Shown piece after piece: positions 11,148 to 20,796 of a stretch of 64,000 nucleotides of DNA (its first letter is position 1; every line of letters begins with the position of its first letter). Under the pieces are notes generated by a model, which saw only the letters and a program-made list of their open reading frames with translations, did no database searches and was not told where the DNA came from. The stretch lies in the NCBI GenBank assembly GCA_026770025.1, contig JAMXDE010000005.1, positions 186,001-250,000 on the forward strand, in the 5' to 3' direction. This stretch comes from Craspedostauros australis. Taxonomy: Eukaryota; Bacillariophyta; Bacillariophyceae; Mastogloiales; Achnanthaceae. The position numbers and the translations under genes were made by a program.

Positions 11148-13004
11148 ATGATGCAAGCAGACTCGGGCATTGCTTGTGATGACAAGACTGCACCCATCAA
11201 CGATCACGATGACACCAACGACAGAGCCAAGTGGTTGCGAAATGCCCAACATCGCAAGAACAAGCGCCAGCGCAAGCAGGATCGCAAGATGCGTCGTGTG
11301 CAGCAACTCATTGCGCAGCTGAGGTTGCCTGTGATTCCATTGCCGCCGCCTCTTCCATGGGCAGATCAGGACGCGGATCTATCTTGCGTCATTCTGGAGG
11401 ATGATGATGAGACTGGCAACGGCAATTCTTCGACATCGCCGACCGTCCAATCGATGCCCTCCAGCATCCACGGCTGGTACCGTCCAATTCCTGAAATGAC
11501 ATCAGCCGAGTCACAAGCATTGTGGAGCGAGGTTCCTGCTATATGCCAACCTGAATTCAGCGCGACCGCGATCCACAATCGAGCAATGACGAATGGCAGG
11601 TACCTTGCCATGGAGGAGCACCGACGCACGAAACTGCTGAAGAAATGGAAGAAGCAGCATGCCAACGGAGTGCTCACGGAAGCGGCGCACAAGGCCAAGG
11701 TCGAAGAATTGGAAGCGACCAGGTGCCTTGCGTCTGATCCTTTCGATGCGCGCAGCGCAGCAACGAGTGATGATCAAGGCGACGGTATTGGCAGTGCAAC
11801 GGCGAAAAAGGAGACGCGGAAACGGCAGCAGGTTGAGAACATTGCGCAGCTGCTCCAAGATTGCCAACGACGGTGGTTACGTCGCGATGCCCCGTCCCAA
11901 ATGAAGATGCCCACATCGTACGATGCAACGCAGGGACGAACCAACGTTATTGTCGACTTTGGCAGTGGCAGCGGCAACTTGACGTTGCCTCTGGCCGCCA
12001 AATACCCGCGATGGCTGTTCGTTCTGGTGGATCAGAAAGGCCCGTGCTTGGAGATGGCGCGGCATCGCATCCGCGAGAGCAAGCTTCGGAATGTGGTGAC
12101 CATGCAGTATCAGCTGACCCTGTCCAAGTTGCATGGTGACTTTCTGGCGCAACTACGACAAGTGATTGATTCAGCGATGGCAACGGTGACAGCGACAGTT
12201 TCTGCGGGCGGGGACGGCAGTGGAGATCACCATCGTGATCACCGTCGTAATCGGGATGCCAACCGACTGTTTAACTTGGGAATCGGCTGGCATTCCTGCG
12301 GTTCTTTCACTGACATGGTGCTGGATATTTGCAGCAGCCCGTCGGTGCGTGCGGACTGCATCGTCTGCCCGTGCTGCAATGGCGGGTTGGAAACGACGGC
12401 GTACCTGCGCGTGCAAAAGAATGAGCAGCGGGCATCCATGGATGACGACAAAGGTCGCGACTCTCAGGAGATTCGTGGAGAAGCGGCGACGCAAAAGACA
12501 GAGAAGGAGACCATCCAGCAGTACACGTTCCCACGGAGCTCATGGTGGAATTCAGCACCACCAGGAGGCACGAGCATGCAGCAATTATCTGCATCAACTT
12601 CAAAAGCGGCTCCCTTTTGGCTTCAGTCCAGCGCAAAGCACGGTGCTGGCGCTGTGAACGAGGGCGGGAGCAGTGTTGATGACAATGATGAAAGAGAAAA
12701 GGCGGGGAATTCATTGTCCACTTCGGATTACCTGACGGTGCTGTGCAAGGCGGCCGATCACAACCAGCTGAACAGTGCTGCTGCTGTTGCTGCTAGCAAG
12801 ACGGAGATGACGAAGGTTGAGAAAGAAGGAAACGACGGCAACGGCGAATCCAAAAATACGGTGTGCGATGCCAAGGCATGGATGGAGATGGATCGATATC
12901 TATGGGCATACGAGCAGGAAGTATTCACACGCATGCATCTGCTGACGCTGTCACCGCTCTCCTGCAGCCCGAAGCACCACGTCCTTTACTTGGCCCACGG
13001 CTGA
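11148..13004 (+). CDS. GSTCD/METTL-type SAM-dependent methyltransferase-like protein
   Basis: A 618-residue predicted methyltransferase. The first 70 residues are basic (KNKRQRKQDRKMRR), like a nucleolar or nuclear signal. The Rossmann motif I is VIVDFGSGSGNLTLPLA near residue 265, followed by an acidic motif II strand ending VLVDQKG. A conserved cysteine/histidine block, WHSCGSFTDMVLDIC then VCPCCNGG, and the C-terminal PLSCSPKHHVL match the C-terminal domain of GSTCD-like proteins (human ends ...E-S-C-S-P-K-N-N-M). The block TFPRSSWW corresponds to the family's Y-P-R-S. No glutathione-transferase fold is evident in front. The substrate is unknown; RNA is plausible given the basic N-terminus but unproven. 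Low-complexity linkers (Gly/Asp/His, Ser/Asn) interrupt the domain. Confidence 0.78.
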   Translation: MMQADSGIACDDKTAPINDHDDTNDRAKWLRNAQHRKNKRQRKQDRKMRRVQQLIAQLRLPVIPLPPPLPWADQDADLSCVILEDDDETGNGNSSTSPTVQSMPSSIHGWYRPIPEMTSAESQALWSEVPAICQPEFSATAIHNRAMTNGRYLAMEEHRRTKLLKKWKKQHANGVLTEAAHKAKVEELEATRCLASDPFDARSAATSDDQGDGIGSATAKKETRKRQQVENIAQLLQDCQRRWLRRDAPSQMKMPTSYDATQGRTNVIVDFGSGSGNLTLPLAAKYPRWLFVLVDQKGPCLEMARHRIRESKLRNVVTMQYQLTLSKLHGDFLAQLRQVIDSAMATVTATVSAGGDGSGDHHRDHRRNRDANRLFNLGIGWHSCGSFTDMVLDICSSPSVRADCIVCPCCNGGLETTAYLRVQKNEQRASMDDDKGRDSQEIRGEAATQKTEKETIQQYTFPRSSWWNSAPPGGTSMQQLSASTSKAAPFWLQSSAKHGAGAVNEGGSSVDDNDEREKAGNSLSTSDYLTVLCKAADHNQLNSAAAVAASKTEMTKVEKEGNDGNGESKNTVCDAKAWMEMDRYLWAYEQEVFTRMHLLTLSPLSCSPKHHVLYLAHG

Positions 13005-14031
13005 TCTCCTCGCAAAACGCGTCTCGCTCTCTGTAGACAAACAAGGAAGATGGTCGCTCTCTAGAGATGGTATCACACTTTGTTGTGCATGCACCGCTGT
13101 TTGCAGTGTCCATCATGCAGGCTATTCGTATTATAATATGGTGTTTGAGTCCAATTGCCTCTTCCTCAAAATGTGAGACTGACTTCGATATCTAGCTTGG
13201 AGTTCTAGTATATCCGTTGGACGAGCATGCTGACATTTTGTGTTTACAGGACCATGCATGCCGGCGTAACGTCTCACATGTTGCAACAAGCAATCGTGCA
13301 GACACGTGACATGAAATCGCCATCTGGACATGCCCAAAAACAATTGACTCTTCTCCAAAACGCTGCCGGTTCCTGTTCGTGTTGATGAATCATGTGACGA
13401 AACCGAGAAAGCTCGTGTCGAGGCGTGATATTTCCTTCCACCCACGATTGCGACGAAGAACATGAACAAATGGAACCATGTGAACACACACAAAGACCTT
13501 CATGGACTGGACCCAACCATGAGCCACCAACAGCACCACTTCACATCACTGCTCCACACACTTACACCCCACAACGACGAATGCGACAATACTTGACATC
13601 ACGGCAACACATCACGGCAACACATCACAGGAGAACCAGAGACCACGAGAGACCTGCTCCAACTCTGCATTGGGAGGTCCATTCTGAAACGCTCGTAGTC
13701 TTGATGGTCGTGGCTTGAAAGCGCTTCCGTCCACATCAGCAACCTCAGGTTCTCCTTCTCCCGGTTCCACGAACATTGCCTCTGCCACTACCAACACTCA
13801 TTACTACACCCTTGTGGTCAGATCAAGGTGGTGGCCATTGATCAGGCTATTGTATCGCATTCCACGCTCATGCCCAAGTCCAAGTCCATCCTCATGATCA
13901 CATTTGTGCGATAGTTCGAGTCTCCATCGATCCATCCATCGACGCAGGACGCGGAGTGAGAAAGCAAGTGTATGCCATCATCGCTGACGACACCAGCAAC
14001 ACCACCACCACCAACAACAACAACAGCAACA
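13005..14031. other. Intergenic region and 5' leader of the DUF6174-repeat gene
   Basis: Both flanking genes point right. No domain-bearing frame is seen. The stretch just before the chosen ATG (13990-14031) is an (ACC)n/(AAC)n tract, typical of a 5' leader and a reason to reject the upstream ATG at 13972. Confidence 0.45.
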
Positions 14032-17000
14032 ATGCAGATAGGAGAGGCACAAGGAACGAGGAGAATGATGACGCGGCAACCCATGAGAGGCCTGCTGGTG
14101 CTGCTGATTGCACTGTGCTGCCTTGGCGCATCAGCCGTAGCGGAAGCAACCTCCAGCACGGATGCAGACGCTGCCAAGGCAAAATGGGATGAGCTCGGTG
14201 CAGGCATCTATCACGTCCAGTTCGACAGTTACTTGGATGCGACGCAACGGACGGCAGACGCCACGATCCAGCGCAGCAACTTCGGCATTCACGTGCGTGA
14301 TGACCAAATCCTGGCAGAGTTCTGGGAGGTCGCACCGGCCGATCAAGCGCAGGTCATGACGATCGATGCTCTCTTCGATGTCATCTCCAACGGCACCGTC
14401 GCGGCGGTGTTCGATGCCACGCACGGTTACCCGCTCAGCATCACGCAAGCCAGCGCCACGGACCCCTCGCAGACCGTCTTGGACGTGCAGATACAGCGCG
14501 TGCTCCTACTTGACACCGTCATCTTCAATGAAGTCACCACGAACCTGCTGCGGTGGCAGACCTCCGGTCCATCCGATTACACCATGGGGTATCGGAATCA
14601 TCATCAGGCTGCTATCATTCCGCTTCCGCCGCAAACCATTTCAGACGACCATGGTTCGGTGCAACTCACAGTTTCGGTGGCAAACGGCTTTCTCATCAAA
14701 TCCATCACGGTGACCACCCAATCGGACGCCTCCGGCGGCTCGTCAACGGTCGATGTTGATGTCACGGCAACCACGAGAGATTACGTTCAAACGGTCGATG
14801 CCTTGTTTCGGGAGCTGGAGTTTCGCATCCTTGGACCGGACCTCGCTGCGTTATCGGATGCGACGATGGAGCCTGTCTTCTTCCCCACCCTCGTCAATGT
14901 CGTCTACGACCAACAATTGGGCTATCCAAACAGCATTGAGATCGTGGCGACGACGTCATCGTCAGTTGTGTCTTTGAGAGCGCCGCAAACGCGGCTCTTC
15001 AACGTTTCCCTTCCCTTCCTGGAACCAGATCGACTTGAGGAACTCAGCGATGCACGAAAGCGTTGGGACGACGCCAAAGACAAGCTCGGATTGTATGGCA
15101 CCCTGGTGCGATCGATCACCGTCCCGCAGGATCCCCCCAACCTCCCCATCGACGTGCCGAGATTTTATTCGACGCGCGCGATCCAGGTGGAGAATGACGA
15201 GATTTATTCGGTGCAGTCCGTCTTGGGCGTCGAAGTCCTCACGAATTTGGATGCTCGTCCGGCCAACACCATTTCATGGCGCGCCATCATTCCACTGGAG
15301 GATCTCACCGACGTCGACGATCCCACCGTCACAAGCAACATCCAGCATGGGAACGATTTTGAGCACATTGATGGTGACGACACGGACAAGAAGTACTTCA
15401 CCGTCGACCAGCTCTTTGGCATTCTGGGGTCTGCCCTACGAGAACTCAACAGCAACGAGCAGGAAAACGATGGTGATGATGATGGCGGCAGAATATTGGC
15501 AGTCTGGGCCACCTACGATGCAGCGAACTTTGGCGTCCCGCGCGCCATCCAGATTCAATATCAAGCACCGAAAACCAAGAATGGCGATGACGGAGAGGTC
15601 CGAGTGTTTATATACAATGTCAGGGCACTGTTGCCGTACTCACTAGCTATGCTGCAGATCGAAGAACAGAAACGGCGATGGGCGAACTTGGATATGGTGG
15701 ACTACAGCTTCATCTTCCAGCTGACCTGCTTTTGTCTCGACGAAGTCGTGCAACCCCGACTGGTGGAGATTCGCAACAGTACCGACATCCAATCCGTCCA
15801 GACCTTGCCCAACGCAAGGGGTGTCGGAGAGAGGGATGCCATCAACGATATGCTCCCTGTCATTCGTCCCATGACCGAAATGTTCGAGTTCCTCAAGCAG
15901 GCGCTGGAAGATTCTCCACAAGCCTTCTCTTTCATCTTCGATCCCATCTACGGACACCCAACGTCCATCCATATCAATCCGGCTCTCGGCATCTCGGACA
16001 ATTCCTACGTTGCTGAGATCTCCTCCGTCACGCCGATGCGGCAGTCGGAGCTTCAAACCAACCTCACGAACGCCATACAAACATGGGAGTCGTACGACAT
16101 GCAGAATTACAGCTTCGCATTCGTCGACCGGTGTTTCTGTGAGGTGATCGTCCACCAATGGATCGCAGTGCGGGATGGGAAGCTTCTAAATGTTGATATC
16201 GACAACATGGAGACAATAGCTCCTGACGCTGTCGTCGACGTCGGTATCGACGACGCCATGACGATACCGGATCTGTTCGACCTCATCCAAGACAGCATCA
16301 ACACCTTGGCGGATAGGTTGGAGGTGGAATTCGATGCCAAGTACGGGCATCCCACAAGGATCTTCGTCCAGCAAGACGAGGATCTCGCCGACGCATTTGC
16401 TTCTATCTTCGTCTCAATGTTGACGCCGTATTCGGCGTTGTTGCCGGAGGTTGCACAACAGAAGCTCTTGTGGGAGCAACAACAGATAACATCGTACACC
16501 TACAGCTTCACCAGAAGTTGCGAATGCTTGACGGATGGTGTGCCGGTCGAAGTGGTGGTCGAGGATGGTGTGATCCAATCATGGACGTTGATCTCACCAC
16601 AAAACAAATCAGTCACCGGCGCAACGCGATCGGGAGCATCGCCCTGCTCGAGTGCGTTCACCGTGTCGGATTTGCTCGCTATCATCGAGGACGCCATCCA
16701 GCAAGAGGCACCTAGCATCCAAGTGGATTACGATTTCACAGGACGACCGCTCTCCATCTTCATTGATTACTCACGCATGATTGCGGACGATGAGTTCATC
16801 GTGTCCATGGACTACATGGGCCCGCCGTCAGAGTCGCCGTCATCTGCGCCAACCGTAGCGCCGACATACTTCAGACCATCTTTGGCACCGACGTCTTCGA
16901 ATGAAACCCAGGAAATAAAATCGGTAGACGTCGAGACGGCAGCACCAGCCACGACTCCCAGATCCGCATCCGACAGGTCCGGCAGTCGGCCGCAGTCGTC

Positions 17001-17070
17001 GTGGTTTGGGGCATGGTTTGTTGTGGGAGGTGTCTCCGCTTTGATGATGGTGTTGGAGATGATACAGTAG
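14032..17070 (+). CDS. Secreted or surface-anchored protein with six tandem DUF6174-like units
   Basis: About 1012 residues. A signal peptide lies 20 residues in (LLVLLIALCCLGASAVAEA). The body repeats a unit six times: a tryptophan helix (W..., then Y-x-x-x-F), a paired-cysteine strand, a V-R-D-G-like hairpin, a V-D-x-L-F helix, and an x-Y-D...G-x-P-x-x-I strand. Units 4 to 6 keep the cysteine pair (LTCFCLDEV, DRCFCEVIV, RSCECLTDG) and the GHPT or GRPL turn; units 1 to 3 have lost the cysteines. Bacterial DUF6174 lipoproteins have the same motifs in a single copy. A Ser/Ala/Pro/Thr stalk follows (PSESPSSAPTVAPT), then a hydrophobic C-terminus that could be a GPI signal or membrane anchor. 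Cell-wall or surface location is inference; function is unknown. An in-frame ATG at 13972 also exists but precedes low-complexity sequence. Confidence 0.8.
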   Translation: MQIGEAQGTRRMMTRQPMRGLLVLLIALCCLGASAVAEATSSTDADAAKAKWDELGAGIYHVQFDSYLDATQRTADATIQRSNFGIHVRDDQILAEFWEVAPADQAQVMTIDALFDVISNGTVAAVFDATHGYPLSITQASATDPSQTVLDVQIQRVLLLDTVIFNEVTTNLLRWQTSGPSDYTMGYRNHHQAAIIPLPPQTISDDHGSVQLTVSVANGFLIKSITVTTQSDASGGSSTVDVDVTATTRDYVQTVDALFRELEFRILGPDLAALSDATMEPVFFPTLVNVVYDQQLGYPNSIEIVATTSSSVVSLRAPQTRLFNVSLPFLEPDRLEELSDARKRWDDAKDKLGLYGTLVRSITVPQDPPNLPIDVPRFYSTRAIQVENDEIYSVQSVLGVEVLTNLDARPANTISWRAIIPLEDLTDVDDPTVTSNIQHGNDFEHIDGDDTDKKYFTVDQLFGILGSALRELNSNEQENDGDDDGGRILAVWATYDAANFGVPRAIQIQYQAPKTKNGDDGEVRVFIYNVRALLPYSLAMLQIEEQKRRWANLDMVDYSFIFQLTCFCLDEVVQPRLVEIRNSTDIQSVQTLPNARGVGERDAINDMLPVIRPMTEMFEFLKQALEDSPQAFSFIFDPIYGHPTSIHINPALGISDNSYVAEISSVTPMRQSELQTNLTNAIQTWESYDMQNYSFAFVDRCFCEVIVHQWIAVRDGKLLNVDIDNMETIAPDAVVDVGIDDAMTIPDLFDLIQDSINTLADRLEVEFDAKYGHPTRIFVQQDEDLADAFASIFVSMLTPYSALLPEVAQQKLLWEQQQITSYTYSFTRSCECLTDGVPVEVVVEDGVIQSWTLISPQNKSVTGATRSGASPCSSAFTVSDLLAIIEDAIQQEAPSIQVDYDFTGRPLSIFIDYSRMIADDEFIVSMDYMGPPSESPSSAPTVAPTYFRPSLAPTSSNETQEIKSVDVETAAPATTPRSASDRSGSRPQSSWFGAWFVVGGVSALMMVLEMIQ

Positions 17071-17481
17071 CAGCCAGCAGCAGCCGATCGGCTTGGTGCA
17101 CCATATTGATTGAGTGCACAGAGTACGCGATGCACGGGGAGGGAGAACGGAAATGCTCTGTTCAGTTGTGGCTTGCAACACCCGAGCATCGCACGGGGCA
17201 GCAACCTCTTGCGGATGAGAGAATGTACCACATGAAGTAGTGGAGAATAATATTACCGTACTATAGAGGATATAAATAATGCACACACTGCACACTCACG
17301 CATCTGCGGCCAACAGTTCGGCACAATCTGGAGTGGTTTGATTCAGAACGCCACCAGATTGTATGGCAACTGCATGCGCATGAAGCAAGCGCGACTCAAA
17401 GCAGACCAATACACCTTCCACAGAAAGAAGAGAGGTGGACAAAAAGGGTTCACAAAGACAAATTCTACACGAGAATTTCTC
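17071..17481. other. Intergenic region between convergent genes
   Basis: 3' flanks of the DUF6174-repeat gene and the pseudouridine synthase. AT-rich at 17245-17280 (possible polyadenylation region). No gene seen. Confidence 0.5.
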
Positions 17482-19092
17482 TCAGAACTCGTCATCGTCG
17501 TAGTACACTTGCTCCAGCGTCAGTCCTTGCGGAGGCGCTGGCCTCGAAGGATTGTCATCTCGAGCCAGGCCCAAATCGCCCGCATGGTTGACGAATTGGT
17601 TGAATCGTTCTTCGGACAACCGATCGGCGCAAACTCGGATGGCTGTGCCGACCAGGTTGCGGACCATCTTGTACAGTGCACCGTCCAACCGGATGTCGAT
17701 GCGATAGTTGTGGTTTGCGTGTGAGAAACCGTTGTTGGGATCCGTTGGGGCATGATCCTGTTCGCGAATGAGTTCGATGGAATGGATGGTGCGAACTGTG
17801 CTCATGGCGTAGCCCGCTTTGCGTTGATACTGTTGCAACGCGCCGACGAAGCACACGAAGTCATGCGTACCTTCGTACATCTTCAAGATGCGATGCAGTC
17901 GTTGGATGTCGAAGAATTCATCGTGAAAGCCGCCGAGCTCTGCGTCAGATGCATCCGACGACGGGGGAATGCTGCGGTTGGTCCGATCGCGGCGCTTTCG
18001 TATTCCTTTCATGTCCAATTGCCATCGTTTGTGCCGCTCGATGGGATGCATAGCAGGCGATGTGGAGAAGCGGTAGGAGTACAGCTTCCCGGAGCCGCTG
18101 TACATGGCATTCCACATGTACGTATTGCCGCTGGGTTCATGAAGCGCGGGTGCCGGGGCTGGACCCACGTTCCAAACGACAATATCAGCGGGCAGCATGT
18201 CGTTCATCGTGGACTGCAGGAGTTGTAGTTGCCGTTCCAGTTGCTGTTGGGACGAGTATTCAGTGTCGTCGTGGTGGTCGTCATCTTCGCCATCGATATT
18301 GGGGATGATCTGCTTCGCTTCTTTGCGAGTCAAGTCGAAGTGGACGGCTTGGCCGCGAGCATGCACTCCTGTGTCAGTGCGCCCTGCCGCAACAACGCAG
18401 ACCGGGTGGTTGCGGCCATTGCCATCATTGTCGCCACCGTCGCCCCTGCTGTTGCCATTGCCATTTCCATCACGAACCTTTCGATTGAATCTGCGTGCAA
18501 GAACGGCCTCGAGTTCGCCTTGCACCGTTCTCTTTACCGGCGTCTCGCTGGACCTTGACTGGATTTGGAAGCCTCGGAATGCCGTCCCGTCATACGCAAC
18601 GCGGCAACGAAAGCGAATGAGATTCTTTCGGCGATCGTACACCTCGGGATCTTGATCAGCCGTGTCTTCATTATTGATAGAGCTTTGACCATCAGCGGTC
18701 GTCGTGGATGTTGAAGCCGAAAGTGGAAGTGGAAGTGAAGCCGGCACAGCACCAGTGTGCCAATTCCCTCCATTGAAGGTTTGCTGCCGATCCCGTGTCT
18801 GCGACCGTCTGGATATTGTTGTGAACCCTTCGGTTGGTCTTTGCCCCGATGTAGAAAGTGCAATCAGCAACATGACCTTCGAAACGAAGGTGGGCCATGA
18901 TGGGCTGTGGTGGCTCCGTCTCCACTTTCTCCGCATTGACTTCGTTCGTATCTTCGTCAAGGCGACATCATGGCACTGCCCGTTATCAAGCGGCGTGCAG
19001 TCCAGATGAGCGGCATCTCGTTGCCTTTTGGGGTGCGTTTGCCTTTGGCTCGACCCGCTCAATACAGAAACTGTATTGCAGGTCATCATCAT
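17482..19092 (-). CDS. TruA-type tRNA pseudouridine synthase
   Basis: Isomerises uridine to pseudouridine in the anticodon stem-loop of tRNA. The core is unmistakable: RVAYDGTAFRGFQIQ at the start of the fold, the catalytic aspartate in AAGRTDTGVHARGQAVHF, and the C-terminal LDGALYKMVRNLVGTAIRV with EERF. It is longer (about 536 residues from the ATG at 19092) than the bacterial enzyme (about 270) because of a long N-terminus and hydrophilic inserts, one Asn/Gly/Asp-rich just before the catalytic loop and one Ser/Asp-rich in the middle. Later in-frame ATGs (18936, 18873) precede a basic then hydrophobic stretch (VMLLIALSTSG), which could be an organelle presequence ending near EGFTT. Start choice and compartment are uncertain; the enzyme family is not. 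Confidence 0.9.
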   Translation of the reverse strand: MMMTCNTVSVLSGSSQRQTHPKRQRDAAHLDCTPLDNGQCHDVALTKIRTKSMRRKWRRSHHSPSWPTFVSKVMLLIALSTSGQRPTEGFTTISRRSQTRDRQQTFNGGNWHTGAVPASLPLPLSASTSTTTADGQSSINNEDTADQDPEVYDRRKNLIRFRCRVAYDGTAFRGFQIQSRSSETPVKRTVQGELEAVLARRFNRKVRDGNGNGNSRGDGGDNDGNGRNHPVCVVAAGRTDTGVHARGQAVHFDLTRKEAKQIIPNIDGEDDDHHDDTEYSSQQQLERQLQLLQSTMNDMLPADIVVWNVGPAPAPALHEPSGNTYMWNAMYSGSGKLYSYRFSTSPAMHPIERHKRWQLDMKGIRKRRDRTNRSIPPSSDASDAELGGFHDEFFDIQRLHRILKMYEGTHDFVCFVGALQQYQRKAGYAMSTVRTIHSIELIREQDHAPTDPNNGFSHANHNYRIDIRLDGALYKMVRNLVGTAIRVCADRLSEERFNQFVNHAGDLGLARDDNPSRPAPPQGLTLEQVYYDDDEF

Positions 19093-19935
19093 CGAGATGG
19101 AGTCTCGAGATGGAGTCTCGAGTGGTCGAAGGATCGGAATAGAGTTCTCTCTACACTCAATCGCAGAGGGTGTTGCACACCGCGTCGATACGAGTGCTTG
19201 CACACCGCGCCGACATCCAACACAACACGTTGATGGCTTCGGTAAGGTGTTGGTGGGATTTCACGGATTGTTTTCGCGCGGTTTCTTCGTCTTGTTGATG
19301 TGTGTCATTCTTGGTGATGTTTGTGAGGCAGCAAGGGTCTGTCAGGCTGTACGCATTGATCTCTATTAATGTAGCATATATTCGGTCTGTGCGGCGTATG
19401 CAAAAGACGGAAGTGCCTTGTTGTTTTTTCGATCGCTCGTGGGTGGGCGAATGGTTCGTTCGGAAACTGTTCAACCTTGGTTTTCCTCGTGCTTGCCTGC
19501 ACAATCCACCAGCAACACAAATGTGATTGGGTGATTCGTGGAAAGGTGCGCATCTTGGGGGTTCTTCCACTCGCTAAAAGAGAATGGAAGTTGTTCGTGG
19601 GCAATTGCGAACGGAGAAGTGTGGGCGATTTGGCACGAGCGAAACTTGAACGAAACAGAAATGAGAACACCACTCTTCCACAAGGTGGCAACGGACCACA
19701 ACACCTTCTTCCTTCACGTCCGCCTCTGTCCCCAACGGTCCCATCATCTTCACTCCTGGAAGCGCATCATCACCGCTCGAACAACAACGATGGTGACGAC
19801 AACGATGGCTGCAACAAGGATACCTGCGAGGACACAAAACAAGCAACAAGCGAATTGAATCAAACGGGAAAAAGAAAGACCCCGACAGTCAATCGATCGC
19901 TCGACAAACCAATCAACCAGTTACTCTCCATCACC
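19093..19935. other. Divergent intergenic region with a 13-bp direct repeat
   Basis: Lies between the starts of the pseudouridine synthase and the Cys-rich gene. At 19093-19122 CGAGATGGAGTCT is present twice in tandem and followed by CGAG. Later open frames in this region are not supported by any domain. Confidence 0.5.
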
Positions 19936-20796
19936 ATGTGCTGCAGCGACAACGACGCCGTCGATGAGGACAAAATCGTGCTTTGCTGCGCGCTCTGCTG
20001 CGCCCATTGCGGATTGTGTAAGTGCACAACTCTGCGTCTCAGGCAGGACCAAACCGATGACGACGGCACCAGCGGCAATGGCAGTGAACACTCTGCTGCT
20101 CGTCGGAAATGGAATGGAGAGCGTTGGAAGAAATGCGCTGTCGGTTCACGCCGCGGATTGATCCTGATTTGACTCTTCACTGATCGCTTTCGCATAGCTT
20201 TCACGTGGCTCACAACGATTGCATTCTTCGCTTCTTCTGTCCTTCTCTCCGCACTGCATGGTACCGTACCACACGTTGATTTGCATCATGCAATGAACCG
20301 CCACAGACACTGCGTGCGACTGCCCGGGATGCTCAGGAAAGATCGGCCTCTGCTGCCTGACTTGCCAAGTGTGCCTCAAACCAGGTACGTGGCCGTGGCC
20401 GTGACCGTCATTGTGATGAGCATCACCGTTGTCACCGCGGTCGTCATCAGTTCATTTTTGCTGAGATCCCGACCTCTGTCCTCAACCACATGCTATACGA
20501 TACTCACTGTCTGCATATGCTCATTCTCTGCGTTCCATCAATCACCTGAAACGCCCACACACTTATGCGTGCGTACAACAGGAGCCCCGTGCCTTCCCTT
20601 AATCTGCTGCGGACCATCCATCGAATGTGATGGTTGCGCCATCCTGAAGGTCCAGCTTCAAGCCTTCTGCTTGGCGATCACGGCCGCAATTCCATGCGAC
20701 GAGGAGGTGCCACCAGCCCTCGCCATTGCCGGTTTGACGCTCTACCCCAAGTGCGGTTGCTGCATGCCCATCAAGGAGGCAATCGAAAGAGATTAA
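19936..20796 (+). CDS. Cysteine-rich small protein of unknown function (three exons)
   Basis: Three short frames join in phase into 124 residues with 24 cysteines. Exon 1 (19936-20017) reads MCCSDNDAVDEDKIVLCCAL and more, with donor GTAAGT at 20018. Exon 2 (20307-20384) encodes TACDCPGCSGKIGLCCLTCQ, preceded by acceptor CCACAG and followed by donor GTACGT. Exon 3 (20582-20796), after acceptor ACAACAG, encodes PCLPLICCGPSIECDGCAIL, AIPCDEEVPPALAIAGLTLY and PKCGCCMP before TAA. Introns are 289 and 197 bases. The repeated C-C and C-x-x-C pattern, hydrophobic stretches and the P-C-D-E-E-V-P block recall uncharacterised Cys-rich proteins I associate with dinoflagellates and diatoms; I know no function. 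Palmitoylation or metal binding are possibilities only. Three canonical splice-site pairs that all keep the cysteine pattern make the model convincing. Confidence 0.75.

Noticed and set aside
10255-11151. 298-codon plus-strand frame
   Set aside because: No domain, no codon bias, and it overlaps other open frames in the presumed promoter region of two divergent genes.
19477-20172. 231-codon frame covering the first exon of the Cys-rich gene
   Set aside because: It reads through the GTAAGT donor at 20018 and adds noise on both sides of the Cys-rich exon; the spliced model explains the sequence better.
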